Shown here piece after piece: positions 30,670 through 42,144 of a DNA stretch of 64,000 nt. A program made the position numbers and the translations under genes. Origin of the DNA: Myxococcales bacterium (GTDB taxonomy: Bacteria > Myxococcota_A > Polyangia > Haliangiales > Haliangiaceae); the NCBI GenBank assembly GCA_016717005.1, contig JADJUF010000039.1, forward strand, positions 496,001 through 560,000, read 5' to 3'. The first letter of the stretch is position 1; each line of letters starts with the position of its first letter. The notes below the pieces were generated by a model that saw nothing but the letters and a program-made list of their open reading frames with translations, was not told the origin of the DNA and ran no database searches.

Positions 30670-33468
30670 ATGGCGAGCAATGACGGTTCCGGCGAGGTCG
30701 ACCCCGCGCTGGAAGAGACGGTCTCGGCCGAGGACGCCGGGGTGACGCCAGGCGGCGCGGGCGCGGGCGGTGGGCGACTGTCGGCCGGGTCGAAGCTCGG
30801 GCGCTACGAGATCCTCGAGTTCATCGGCGGCGGCGGCATGGGGTGGGTGTATCGGGCGCGCGACGTCGAGCTCGAGCGCGACGTGGCGATCAAGGTCGTG
30901 CAGCCGACGGCGGCGGGGGCGAGCGGACGAGCCCGGCTGCTCGCCGAGGCGCGCGCGATGGCGCGGCTACACCACCGCGCCGTGGTGCCGGTCTTCGATG
31001 TCGGCGAGTACGCCGGCGGCGTCTACGTCGCGATGGCGCTCGTCCAGGGCGGGACGCTGCACGACTGGATGCACGCTGAGCCGCGGCCGTGGCGGCACGT
31101 GCTGGCGCGGTTCATCGAGGCCGGACGGGGCCTGGTCGCGGCGCACGACGCGGGCATCGTGCACCGTGACTTCAAGCCGCGGAACGTGCTGGTGAGCGAG
31201 GCCGGCGAGGTGCTGGTCGCAGACTTCGGGATCGCGGCGGCCAGCGCCGACGGTGACGACGGCGCCACGCCGCGTGACGCGTCGAGCGTCGCCGGCACGC
31301 CCGCGTACATGGCGCCCGAGCAAGCCGCGGGCCGTGCGGTCGACGCGCGGGCCGATCAGTACAGCTTCTGCGTGAGCCTGTGGGAGGGCCTGCACGGCGA
31401 ACGTCCGCAGGAGGCCGCGACCCGCACCCAGGGTGCGCGGATCGAGCGATCCGGCGACGCGCCCAAGCCGCGGCGGCGCGTGCCGGGCTGGCTGACCGAC
31501 GCCGTCGCGCGCGGCTTCGCGCCCGTGCCGGACAAGCGCTGGCCCACGTTGGCCGCGCTGCTCGATCACTGCCACCGCCGGCTCGGGCGTCCGCGCCGGG
31601 TGGCCTTCGCCGCGGGACCGATCGCGCTCGCGGCGGTCGTGGGGGGCGTGCTGTGGACGTCGAAGTCACCGCGCCCAGATCCGTGTCCAGCGCCAGCCCG
31701 TGCGCTGGAGGAGATCTGGGGACCGGCCGCGCGCGCCCGGGTCGAGGCGGCGTTCAGCGCCACCGGCGCGCCGTTCGCCAGCGCGATGTTCGCGCGCGTC
31801 GGTCCGACCCTGGATCGCTACGCGGCCGCGTGGCGCGACCAGGTCGTCGCCGCCTGTCGGGCGACCAACGTCGAGCACTCGCAGTCGGCCGATCTGCTGG
31901 ATCGGCGCATGAGCTGCCTCGAGGCGCGGCGCGCCGCGTTGCAGCAGCTGACGGGCGCGCTTGCGGACGCGACGCGCGACGTCGTCGCCGGCGCCCCGGC
32001 CGCGGTCGCACAGCTCGCGGCGCTCGACGACTGCGATCGCACCGACGAGCTGCTGGCGAGCGGCCCGACCCCCTCGGGTGAGCGCCGCGTCGACGTGGCC
32101 GCGATCCGGACACGCCTCGGCGACGCCGCGACGGCACGCTTGCGCGGCACGTACCGCGCCGCGCTCGACACGGCCGAGGCCGCGCTGCGCGACGCCCGCG
32201 CGCTCGCCTGGGCGCCCCTCACCGCGGAGGCGCTGGCCGAGGTCGTGCAGTGTCGGGAGGCGTTGCTGCTGCCGCGCGGCGAGCTCGCCGACGAGCTGAC
32301 GCGCGTCGCGGCGAGCGCGAAGGACGATCAGCGGCTGGTGCTCGCGTGGGCCGCGTTGCTCGAGCAAGCGCTGGACGAAGGCGACTACCTCCGGGCCAAG
32401 GTGCTCGCCGGACCGACCAGCGCGGCGCTGCTGCGGGCCGAGGTCACGCCCGCCCTGGCGGTGCGCACGCGCGTGAAGCTCGCGACCGCCGCCGCGCGCA
32501 ACGACGACCACGACGATGCGCGGCGCTACCTCGACGAGGCCGAGCCGCTCGCGGTCGCGCCCGGGCTGCGCTGGATGCTCATCCACACCCGTGGCCTCAT
32601 CGAACGCGACGGGCACGCGCAGGTCCGCCTCGAGGAGGCGGCGCTCGAGACGGCCCGCCAGGAATACGAGGCCGAGCACCCCATCGTCGCGAAGCAGCTG
32701 ATGTTCCTCGCCGTCGCCCGGCACCGGGTCGGCGACCTCGAGGGCGCCGAGGCGGCAGCGGCGGAGGCGATGGCGATCCACGAACGCGCGGGCGACACCC
32801 GGGGCACGCCGGCCCTCGCCAGCCTGCTGCAGCTGCGGGCGAGCCTCGCGGGGAGGCGTGGACGCCCGCGCGACGCCCTGGCGGATCTTGAGCGCGCGGG
32901 TGAGATCTTCCGCGACGCCGGCATGACCTCGTCGATCGCGTCGACCGAGCGCCTGATCGCGAACGTCTACTCGACCTGGCTCGACGACGCCGAGCAGGGG
33001 CGCGCGCACTACCAGCGGGCGCTCGAGATCGTCGCGTCGCTGCAAGGCACGAACTCGATCGCCTACGCCGACCTCGAGGCCTCCTTCGGCGCCATGCTGG
33101 GACGCCGGGACTGCGCGGCCGCGCGGCCGTACCTCGAGCACGCGATCCGCGTGCTCGAGCCATCGCGATACTTCACGCTCGTCGCGGCGTACGGTCAGCT
33201 CGGCGAGTGCCTCGAGGACACCGAGCCGGCGGCGGCGATGCGCTACTACGAAGCGGGGCTCGGGCTGTGCCGGGCGCGCGGCTGCGAGCCCGGGCACGAG
33301 GCGAACTTCCAGGCGGCGGTGGGCCAGCTCCTGATCGAGACCAAGGCCGGTCGACCGCGCGGCCTCGCGCTGCTGCGCGAGGCCGTCGTGGGCTTCGAGG
33401 CGGCCGGCAACCCCGACATGGCGTCCGAGCTGCGCGCGATCATCGCCCACCCGCCGCCGGCGCGGTAA
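30670..33468 (+). CDS. Hanks-type Ser/Thr kinase with membrane segment and TPR-like extracytoplasmic region
   Basis: 932 residues. The kinase domain lies at about 45-300 with FIGGGGMGWVY, VAIKVV, HRDFKPRNVL, DFGIA and GTPAYMAPEQ, all catalytic motifs present. A single membrane helix follows near 313-332 (FAAGPIALAAVVGGVLW). The remaining 600 residues are helical with TPR-like repeats (FLAVARHRVGDLEGAEAAAA) and paired Cys residues. This is the standard myxobacterial PknB-plus-TPR sensor kinase. TACTGT lies 8 bases before the ATG and no Shine-Dalgarno sequence is visible. Confidence 0.9.
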   Translation: MASNDGSGEVDPALEETVSAEDAGVTPGGAGAGGGRLSAGSKLGRYEILEFIGGGGMGWVYRARDVELERDVAIKVVQPTAAGASGRARLLAEARAMARLHHRAVVPVFDVGEYAGGVYVAMALVQGGTLHDWMHAEPRPWRHVLARFIEAGRGLVAAHDAGIVHRDFKPRNVLVSEAGEVLVADFGIAAASADGDDGATPRDASSVAGTPAYMAPEQAAGRAVDARADQYSFCVSLWEGLHGERPQEAATRTQGARIERSGDAPKPRRRVPGWLTDAVARGFAPVPDKRWPTLAALLDHCHRRLGRPRRVAFAAGPIALAAVVGGVLWTSKSPRPDPCPAPARALEEIWGPAARARVEAAFSATGAPFASAMFARVGPTLDRYAAAWRDQVVAACRATNVEHSQSADLLDRRMSCLEARRAALQQLTGALADATRDVVAGAPAAVAQLAALDDCDRTDELLASGPTPSGERRVDVAAIRTRLGDAATARLRGTYRAALDTAEAALRDARALAWAPLTAEALAEVVQCREALLLPRGELADELTRVAASAKDDQRLVLAWAALLEQALDEGDYLRAKVLAGPTSAALLRAEVTPALAVRTRVKLATAAARNDDHDDARRYLDEAEPLAVAPGLRWMLIHTRGLIERDGHAQVRLEEAALETARQEYEAEHPIVAKQLMFLAVARHRVGDLEGAEAAAAEAMAIHERAGDTRGTPALASLLQLRASLAGRRGRPRDALADLERAGEIFRDAGMTSSIASTERLIANVYSTWLDDAEQGRAHYQRALEIVASLQGTNSIAYADLEASFGAMLGRRDCAAARPYLEHAIRVLEPSRYFTLVAAYGQLGECLEDTEPAAAMRYYEAGLGLCRARGCEPGHEANFQAAVGQLLIETKAGRPRGLALLREAVVGFEAAGNPDMASELRAIIAHPPPAR

Positions 33469-33537
33469 GGCGGGCGCAGGTCGCCGCCGCCATGGGGCGC
33501 GCCCGGAGCGTGCTGACGCGGCGCGTGAGTTTTCATC

Positions 33538-33566
33538 TTGACACCGCACGGTGTCACAGTTATCAA
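33538..33566 (+). promoter_or_regulatory. Sigma-70 promoter with palindromic operator for the desaturase/MerR pair
   Basis: TTGACA (33538-33543) and TATCAA (33561-33566) are separated by 17 bases, close to consensus and rare in such GC-rich DNA. A perfect palindrome TGACACCG-CA-CGGTGTCA (33539-33556) covers the -35 box and most of the spacer. The MerR-type regulator encoded after the desaturase is the obvious candidate to bind it. Confidence 0.75.
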
Positions 33567-33645
33567 TGACTCATCGCTGAGTGCCGTGCTGCCTGGGCCT
33601 GTCGCCCGCAGCGGAGGCGCTCGCCTGCCCTGTCCAGGAGTCGCC

Positions 33646-34830
33646 ATGACGTCCGCACTCGTCGCGTCGCACGATCTTGCCTCGCCCCCGTTCACGCCGC
33701 CGCCGGCCCCGCGCCCGACCCGCGACGAGGCCCTGGCCGCCCGCCACCGCGCGCTCGGCGCCGACCTCGACGCCCTCAAGGCCCGGGTCATGGCCCAGCT
33801 CGGCGCCGACGACCTCGCCCACGTCCGCTCGGTCCAGCGGATCTCGACCGCCGCCGAGGTCATCGGGCGCGTGCTGATCCACGTCAGCCTCGACCCGGTG
33901 ACGTGGTCGGCCGGGGTGGTCGCGCTGTGGCTGCACAAGCAGCTCGAGGCCACCGAGCTCGGCCACACCGCGCTGCACGGCGCCTACGACAAGCTGCCCG
34001 GCGCCGAGCGCTGGCACAGCGACGGCTACGCCTGGGACGTGCCGATCGACGAGGAGGCCTGGCGCGCCGGCCACAACCACAAGCACCACGGCAACACCAA
34101 CGTCGCCGGCAAGGACCCCGACATCCACTTCGGGCCGATCCGCCTCACCGCGCAGACGCCGCACCGGCCCGGGCACGCGCGCCAGCCCTGGTACCTGCTG
34201 GCGCTGGTGCCGACGTTCACGTTCGGCATGAACCTGCACTTCACCGGCGTCGCCGACGCGCTCGCCGACAACGGCCTGCCCGGCCGGTTCGACGTCCTGC
34301 CCGACCGCTCGCCGGCGAGCGTGCGCGCGGCCTGGCACAAGGCGCTGCGCAAGTACGTGCCGTACTACGCCAAGAACTACGGCCTGTACCCGGCGCTGGC
34401 CGGCCCGCTGTGGTGGAAGGTGCTCGCGGGCAACGTCGTCGCCGAGGTGCTGCGCGACGTCTACTCGGCGGCGACGATCTACTGCGGCCACGTCGGCGGC
34501 GACGTCGCGAGCTGGCCCGAGGGCACCAAGCCCGCCAGCCGCGGCGCCTGGTACGCGATGCAGCTCGAGGCCACCAACAACTTCGAGGTGTCGACGCCGG
34601 TGTCGATCCTGTGCGGCGGCCTCGATCGCCAGATCGAGCACCACCTGTTCCCGACGCTGCCGCCGCCGCGGCTGCGGCAGATCGCGCCCGAGGTCCGGGC
34701 CATCGCGGCCCGCCACGGCTTCGCCTACAAGAGCGACACCTGGGGCCGCACGTTGGCCAAGGCGCTCCGGCACATCAAGCACCTGGCCCGCGCCGACGGC
34801 GCGCGCGCGGTGCTGCGCGAGGCCGCGTGA
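33646..34830 (+). CDS. Membrane fatty acid desaturase
   Basis: 394 residues. ATG 33646 follows a good AGGAG site. The three histidine boxes are present: GHTALH near residue 105, GHNHKHHGN near 144 and QIEHHLFP near 330. These bind the di-iron centre of acyl-lipid or acyl-CoA desaturases. Hydrophobic segments flank the boxes. It is followed 20 bases later by a MerR-type regulator, and both probably share the promoter at 33538-33566, which suggests feedback control of membrane fluidity or of a specific acyl chain. Confidence 0.88.
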   Translation: MTSALVASHDLASPPFTPPPAPRPTRDEALAARHRALGADLDALKARVMAQLGADDLAHVRSVQRISTAAEVIGRVLIHVSLDPVTWSAGVVALWLHKQLEATELGHTALHGAYDKLPGAERWHSDGYAWDVPIDEEAWRAGHNHKHHGNTNVAGKDPDIHFGPIRLTAQTPHRPGHARQPWYLLALVPTFTFGMNLHFTGVADALADNGLPGRFDVLPDRSPASVRAAWHKALRKYVPYYAKNYGLYPALAGPLWWKVLAGNVVAEVLRDVYSAATIYCGHVGGDVASWPEGTKPASRGAWYAMQLEATNNFEVSTPVSILCGGLDRQIEHHLFPTLPPPRLRQIAPEVRAIAARHGFAYKSDTWGRTLAKALRHIKHLARADGARAVLREAA

Positions 34831-34850
34831 TGCTACTACTAGCGCCAGGC

Positions 34851-35621
34851 ATGCCGACCCCCGCGCCGCCCGCGCCGCCGCCGCCCGCCGCGCCGGCCGC
34901 GTCCCTGACGATCGACGAGCTGGCCGCGCAGGTCGGCGTCCCGACCCGCACGATCCGCTTCTACCAGGCCCGCGGCGCGCTGATGCGGCCCGAGATCCGC
35001 GGGCGCGTCGCGTACTACGGCGACGCCCACGTCGAGCGGCTCAAGCTGATCGCGCAGCTCCAGGATCGCGGCCTGCGCATCGACGCGATCCGCGATCTGG
35101 TCGCCGGCATCGACAAGGGCGAGCTCGACCTCGCCGAGTGGCTCGGCATCGAGCAGGAGGTCCAGGCGCCGTGGGCCGACGACTCGGCCCGCACCGTCGA
35201 CGAGGCCGGCCTGTACGCGCTGACCGGCAGCAAGCGGCCCGGGCTGGTCGCCGACCTGGTCCGCGCCAAGCTGATCGCGCGCCACGGCGACGTCTACCTG
35301 GTGGCGAGCCCGGCCTTGCTCGGCATCGCGATGAAGCTGGCCGGCGCCGGCATCGACCTGCCGACCGCGACCCGCTCGGCCGAGGTCCTGCGCAAGCACC
35401 TCGGCCGCGCGGTCAAGGACCTGGTCGAGCTGTTCGTCGACGGCATCAAGGACGGCGGCGTCGCCCTGGCCGATCCCGAGGCCACGTTCGCGACGCTGCG
35501 CCCGCTCGGCATCGAGGCGGTCAAGGTGCTGTTCGCGCGCGAGATGGAGGCCGAGCTGCGGCGCCTGCTCGAGGCCGGCGCGATCAAGGCGCTGCGCGGC
35601 CGCAAGCGCCGGCGCTCCTGA
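34851..35621 (+). CDS. MerR-family transcriptional regulator
   Basis: 256 residues. A Pro/Ala-rich leader of about 18 residues precedes the MerR winged HTH (LTIDELAAQVGVPTRTIRFY, residues 19-38; GRVAYYGDAHVERLKLIAQL, 49-68). The C-terminal effector domain is helical and ends in a basic tail (GRKRRRS). No metal-binding Cys cluster is seen, so a lipid or small-molecule signal is more likely than metal. It is co-transcribed with the desaturase. Confidence 0.85.
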   Translation: MPTPAPPAPPPPAAPAASLTIDELAAQVGVPTRTIRFYQARGALMRPEIRGRVAYYGDAHVERLKLIAQLQDRGLRIDAIRDLVAGIDKGELDLAEWLGIEQEVQAPWADDSARTVDEAGLYALTGSKRPGLVADLVRAKLIARHGDVYLVASPALLGIAMKLAGAGIDLPTATRSAEVLRKHLGRAVKDLVELFVDGIKDGGVALADPEATFATLRPLGIEAVKVLFAREMEAELRRLLEAGAIKALRGRKRRRS

Positions 35622-35706
35622 CGCGCGGCTGGTCAGGGGCTTGGGCGCGGCTCAGCTCGCGAGCCACCGACGCCCTCGGCGCGGCGCCGTCGCGCGGGCC
35701 GCGCCG

Positions 35707-36660
35707 TCACTTCGGCATCGCGGCGCGCAGCAAGCGCCGCTTGAGCCCGGTGGCGCGGGCCCGGCCCCAGGCGCCGACGCGGCTGGTGCGCGCCGGCTCG
35801 AACGTGACCGGGGCGCCCACCGCGACCGGGCCCGACGTGACCACGGTGGCGTAGGCGCCCACGCAGCGCTGCGCGTGGGCCGCGATCGTGCGCATCACCA
35901 CCGGCGCGGCGGGCAGCTCGGGCTGGGCGCGGGTCGGCATCGAGCAACGGGGCGTCGGGCACTCGATCGCCGCGGTGCAGCCGCCCGCGACCAGCCGGCC
36001 GCCGCTCCACGTCGCCTCGAGCAGCGCTGCGGCGCCGGGGGTGGCGACGACCAGGTTGGCGCGAAAGCGCCGGCGATCGAAGTCGGCGTCGGCCAGGTCG
36101 CGCAGCGCCGCCAAGCTGGCCGTGGTGATCACGTGCAGGGTCGCGGCGTCGAAGTAGGTGCCGGGCGGCGTGGCGTAGCGCCCCAGCTCCAGGAGCTTGC
36201 CCAGCGGCATCATCGAGAAGTCGGGGAGCGGTTGCCCGGGCTCGATCGCGAACTCGCCGCGCATGCCGTCGGCGGTGGCCTTGGCGGCGCGGTAGTGCGC
36301 GCGGTCGCTCGCGGGGCGCAGCGCCTGCAGCGTGACGCGTCGGCCGACCACCGCCGACAGGCGCGCGTGCACCGCGGCGTCGTCGGAGGTCACCGTGGTG
36401 CCGTCGGGGAGGGTCACGACCACCGGCGGCACCGAGTCGGGCCCGACGTCAGGTGGCGGTTCGCGGACGAACCGCGCCGCGCACATCAGCAGCATCGGCA
36501 GCCGCTTGGCGTGCGTGATCACGCCCAGCTCCTCATCGCGCACGGCCCACAAGCGGTCGCCGTGGAGCCCGCGGTCACCGACCTGGGCGGTGGGCAGCCG
36601 CTCGCCGCCCATCGACTTCACCGGAAAGCGCCAGAGCTCCTCGACCGTGCCGATCTCCAT
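35707..36660 (-). CDS. MOSC-domain protein
   Basis: 317 residues from ATG 36660. The N-terminal MOSC beta-barrel begins ELWRFPVKSMGGERL, and the conserved Cys region is IECPTPRCSMPTRAQPELP near residue 235. MOSC proteins handle sulfur on molybdenum cofactor or act as molybdenum-dependent reductases of N-hydroxylated compounds. There is no ferredoxin domain. TAGAGT lies 8 bases upstream. It faces the kinase gene at 36725 tail-to-head, with 64 bases between. Confidence 0.85.
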   Translation of the reverse strand: MEIGTVEELWRFPVKSMGGERLPTAQVGDRGLHGDRLWAVRDEELGVITHAKRLPMLLMCAARFVREPPPDVGPDSVPPVVVTLPDGTTVTSDDAAVHARLSAVVGRRVTLQALRPASDRAHYRAAKATADGMRGEFAIEPGQPLPDFSMMPLGKLLELGRYATPPGTYFDAATLHVITTASLAALRDLADADFDRRRFRANLVVATPGAAALLEATWSGGRLVAGGCTAAIECPTPRCSMPTRAQPELPAAPVVMRTIAAHAQRCVGAYATVVTSGPVAVGAPVTFEPARTSRVGAWGRARATGLKRRLLRAAMPK

Positions 36661-36724
36661 CACGTCCGACTCTATCAGGTGGGCCCCGGGTCAGCGCCTT
36701 CGAGATCGACGCGCGCCGCGCGGC

Positions 36725-37600
<876 letters not shown>

Positions 37601-37617
37601 GCGTATATGATAGCGGC
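37601..37617. promoter_or_regulatory. Divergent promoter with overlapping -10 boxes on opposite strands
   Basis: TATGAT (37606-37611, plus) lies 6 bases before GTG 37618, and TATCAT (37607-37612, minus) lies 6 bases before ATG 37600. The two hexamers share five base pairs. Each promoter's -35 region would lie inside the other gene. Both transcripts would be leaderless. Confidence 0.65.
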
Positions 37618-38973
<1,356 letters not shown>

Positions 38974-38986
38974 GCGCCGGCCACCG

Positions 38987-39733
38987 TCACGCCACGACCC
39001 GCACCACCACCGCCGAGATGTTGTCGCGGCTGCCGGCGGCGTAGGCCACGTCGACCAACGTCGCGGCCGCCCGGGCTGGCGGCTGCGCCAGGTGCGCGGC
39101 GATCACCGCCGGCGCCAGCACCTCCGACAGGCCGTCGCTGCACAGCAGGTAGACGTCATCGGCCAGCACCGGTTCGAGCCGCACCTCGGGCTCGCCGCTG
39201 GGCGTGCCCAGCGCGCGCGTGACGACGTGCTTGTACGGGAACGCGTCGCGCTCGACCGGCTCGGCGCCGGCCGCGACCAGCTCGGCCCACAGCGAGTGGT
39301 CGACGGTCAGCGGCTCGAGCGCGCCCGCGCGCAGGCGGTAGATCCGGCTGTCGCCGACGTGGCCGATCGCGACCAGGCGGCGGCGGCCGTCGATGCGCAG
39401 CACCGCGACCGTCGAGCCCATCTGCGCCAGCACGCCGGTGCGCCGCGCCGCGATCCGGGCGCCGGCCAGGCGGGTCGCGACCGCGACCTCGTTGGCGATC
39501 GGATCGAGCCGCACGTCGGCGCGGTACGGCCACGTGACGTCGGCGTCGGCGGCGGTGCGCGCGACCAGCTCCTCGATCGTCGCGACCGCGACCTGGCTGG
39601 CGATCTCGCCGCCCTCGTACCCGCCCATGCCGTCGGCGACGACGAACAGGCCGAGATCGGCGCGGGCGCACACGGCGTCCTCGTTGTGGGCGCGGCGCCC
39701 GGTGGCGGTGACGGCGAAGGCTTCGAGCTGCAT
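38987..39733 (-). CDS. PP2C-type Ser/Thr protein phosphatase
   Basis: 248 residues from ATG 39733. Metal-binding and fold motifs are present: GRRAHNEDAVC, FVVADGMGGYEGGEIAS, LVAIGHVGDSRIYRL, CSDGLSEVL and GSRDNISAVVVR. It is convergent with the FHA activator gene, 13 bases apart, and probably reverses phosphorylation by the neighbouring kinase. Confidence 0.9.
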   Translation of the reverse strand: MQLEAFAVTATGRRAHNEDAVCARADLGLFVVADGMGGYEGGEIASQVAVATIEELVARTAADADVTWPYRADVRLDPIANEVAVATRLAGARIAARRTGVLAQMGSTVAVLRIDGRRRLVAIGHVGDSRIYRLRAGALEPLTVDHSLWAELVAAGAEPVERDAFPYKHVVTRALGTPSGEPEVRLEPVLADDVYLLCSDGLSEVLAPAVIAAHLAQPPARAAATLVDVAYAAGSRDNISAVVVRVVA

Positions 39734-39937
39734 GGCCCCGGTAGTGCGCGCGCCGTGCCGATCGCAACCGCCCGCGATCGCAACGCCGCCCGGTGCGTCG
39801 TCACCCCGATCGACCCGACCGCGCGGGTGGGGCTGGGGTGTCGCCACCCGCGCTGCGGTCGCCGGCGTGGCCGACCGATGACCGCCCGGCGTCGGCGGGC
39901 TCGGCGCCGCGCGGCGCGGTGCAGTAGCATCGCCGCC

Positions 39938-40657
39938 ATGTACACGCACACCCCCGTCATGCCGCACGGCTCGCTGGCCGAGGTCTTCACCGACGTCTTC
40001 CTGGTCACCGGCACCTCGCGGCCGACGTTCCAGGGCCAGACCTGGCAGTTCTCGCGCAACATGACGGTCGTGCGCGACGGCGACGAGCTGACGCTCATCA
40101 ACACCGTCCGCCTCGACGACGCCGGCCTCGCGGCGCTCGACCAGCTCGGCCGGGTCAAGCACGTCGTCAAGATCGGCGCGTTCCACGGCATCGACGACGC
40201 GTTCTACGTCGATCGCTACCAGGCGCGGCTGTGGGCGCTGCCGGGCGCGGTCCACGAGAGCGGCAAGGCCACCGACGTCGAGCTGGTCGTGGGCGGCGCG
40301 ACGCCGTTCGCCGGCGCGTCGCTGTTCGTGTACGAGACCGCGAAGCAGCCCGAGGGCGTGCTGCGCATCGACCGCGACGGCGGCATCCTGATCAGCTGCG
40401 ACAGCCTGCAGAACTGGGCCGAGGCCGACGAGTGGTTCGACGAGACCAGCGCGGCGACGATGGGGCAGATCGGGTTCATCAAGCCGTGCAACGTCGGGCC
40501 GGGCTGGCGCCAGGCGTCGCAGGCGCAGGCGAGCGACTTCGCGCGGCTCCAGGCGCTGACCTACAAGCACCTGATCTCGGCCCACGGCGCGCCGGTGAAG
40601 GACGACGCCCACGCGCGCTACGGCGCGACCTTCAAGGAGCTGTACGGCGTCGAGTAG
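39938..40657 (+). CDS. Metallo-beta-lactamase-like (DUF4336-type) protein
   Basis: 239 residues from ATG 39938, with TAGCAT 7 bases upstream. VRLDDAGLAALDQLGRVKHV, VVKIGAFHGIDDAFYVDRY and ILISCDSLQNW resemble the DUF4336 branch of the MBL fold. The canonical HxHxDH motif is absent, so a hydrolase activity is doubtful. The neighbours do not suggest a pathway. Confidence 0.65.
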   Translation: MYTHTPVMPHGSLAEVFTDVFLVTGTSRPTFQGQTWQFSRNMTVVRDGDELTLINTVRLDDAGLAALDQLGRVKHVVKIGAFHGIDDAFYVDRYQARLWALPGAVHESGKATDVELVVGGATPFAGASLFVYETAKQPEGVLRIDRDGGILISCDSLQNWAEADEWFDETSAATMGQIGFIKPCNVGPGWRQASQAQASDFARLQALTYKHLISAHGAPVKDDAHARYGATFKELYGVE

Positions 40658-40668
40658 GCGGCGCGCGG

Positions 40669-40747
40669 GCGATCGCGCCGCGAGTTGGTGGCGCGTCGAC
40701 GGCGCCCAGGCGGCGTGGAGGCGATCCAGCCGCGAGTCGGTGGCGCG
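40669..40747. repeat. Short direct repeat, two copies, before mobA
   Basis: A 27-base segment (GCGATC, three variable bases, CCGCGAGTTGGTGGCGCG) at 40669-40695 recurs at 40721-40747 with few changes, 52 bases apart. It lies in the gap between the MBL-like gene and mobA. Confidence 0.6.
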
Positions 40748-40795
40748 CAGGCGGCGGCCACGCGGGCGCGGCGCCACATCGGGTAGGCTGCGCGC

Positions 40796-41384
40796 GTGCT
40801 GACGCGCTCCGACCTGACGGCGTGCATCCTGGCCGGCGGCCGCGCCCGCCGCCTGGGCGGCGTGGTGAAGCCGCTGCTCCAGATCGACGGCACCACGATC
40901 CTGGCGCGGCAGCGCGCGGTGCTGGCGCCGCGGGCGCGCGAGATCATCGTCGCGGTGGCCGAGCCCGGCGCTGGCCTGGCCGACGATCTGCGCGAGGTGA
41001 TCGACGGCGTCGCCGACGCCGGGCCGCTGGCCGGCATCGTCGCGGCGCTGGCGGCGATCGACACGCCGTGGCTCCTGGCGGTCGCTGGCGACATGCCGCA
41101 CCTGGCCCCGGCGGTGCTCGACCTGTTGATCGCGCGCGCGCGCGCCGACGTCGACGCGGTGGCGGCGACGATCGGCGGCTGGCCCGAGCCGCTGTGCGCG
41201 CTGTGGCACCGGCGCGCGCACCCGGCGCTGGCGGCGCGGCTCGCGGCCGGCGACTACAAGGTCGCGGCGGCGCTGACGGGCGCTGCCGGTGGCGTGGGTC
41301 GACGAGGCCGCGGTGCGCGCGGTCGATCCGACGCTGGCGTGCTTCACCAACATCAACCGACCGACGGAGCTGCCGCCTCGGTAG
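40796..41384 (+). CDS. mobA: Molybdenum cofactor guanylyltransferase (MobA-like), one frameshift near the C-terminus
   Basis: About 195 residues from GTG 40796; TAGGCT lies 6 bases upstream. The nucleotidyltransferase motif TACILAGGRARRLGGVVKP (residues 8-26) and the metal motif VAGDMPHLAP are clear. Near 41280 the frame shifts by one base; the other frame continues with ALPVAWVDEAAVRAVDPTLA and CFTNINRPTELPPR, the typical MobA ending, to a stop at 41382-41384. MobA adds GMP to molybdopterin. A MOSC protein is encoded nearby but not in the same operon. The shift is probably a sequence error. Confidence 0.8.
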
Positions 41385-42024
41385 GCGCGCTCGGCGCGCT
41401 CGGCGCCGCGGGCAGCCGGCCCGCCAGGAACGCCCGGGCCAGGGCCGGGCGCGCCATCAGCCGGTCGACCGCGAGGTCGAGGTTGGCGTCCCACTGCGAG
41501 GTGATCTGGCGCTCGACCTCGATGTAGAGCGGGTACATCTTCGCGACCTCGGGGCCGGGGCGCACCTCGACGGGTTCGTCCTGGAAGCCCGGCACCTGGA
41601 TCGCGACCAGCTCGTGCTGGGTCAGGCCCGAGGTCAGCATCCAGTCGGCGATCGCGCCCGTGCGGACGTCGGCGATCCGGATCGCGAGGTTCCCGGCGAC
41701 CGCGGCGATCGTCGCGTCGCGGCCCCAGTCGGCGCTGATCATGGTCGCGGCGGCGCACAGGTACCCGCGCGCGTCGAGCCAGATGTGCTGACGCCCCGGG
41801 CCCGGGCTGAGCGGATACAGCCGGGCCTCGCGGTAGGCCAGGAACCGCTGGAAGGTCTCCTGCCGGCGCTCCGCCAGGCGCGCGCGGACCGCGGCGCGAT
41901 CGAGGGCGGCCTGGGGCGCGGTGACGCGGCCGCCGTCGCTGGACGTGACCGCGGCCGGGCCGCGCGGGGCGCAGGCGGCGAGCGCGAGGGTGGTGGCGAG
42001 GGCGAGCGAGCGGAGCGGGTGCAT
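41353..42024 (-). CDS. Putative lipoprotein of unknown function
   Basis: 223 residues from ATG 42024, preceded by a GAGGAC site. The signal is ALATTLALAAC with Cys near residue 17. The mature part is Arg-rich and helical with YLCAAATMIS in the middle and a Pro/Ala/Ser tail. Its 3' end overlaps mobA by 32 bases. I recognise no family. Confidence 0.72.
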   Translation of the reverse strand: MHPLRSLALATTLALAACAPRGPAAVTSSDGGRVTAPQAALDRAAVRARLAERRQETFQRFLAYREARLYPLSPGPGRQHIWLDARGYLCAAATMISADWGRDATIAAVAGNLAIRIADVRTGAIADWMLTSGLTQHELVAIQVPGFQDEPVEVRPGPEVAKMYPLYIEVERQITSQWDANLDLAVDRLMARPALARAFLAGRLPAAPSAPSAPTEAAAPSVG

Positions 42025-42108
42025 GAGGTCCTCGGGGCGTGGAGCGGTTGGTGGCGGCGGGGATGGAGTAGTCAACGCGCCGCGGCGACGGCCGATCTAC
42101 GATCGTGC

Positions 42109-42140
42109 TTGCGCCGTCCTCGTTAGTGTCATATAGACAC
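42109..42140 (+). promoter_or_regulatory. Promoter and palindromic operator for the NADAR gene
   Basis: TTGCGC (42109-42114) and TATAGA (42132-42137) are 17 bases apart, and the ATG follows 7 bases after, so the transcript should be leaderless. A perfect palindrome GTGTC-ATATA-GACAC (42126-42140) covers the -10 box, suiting a repressor. Confidence 0.6.
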
Positions 42141-42144
42141 CATT

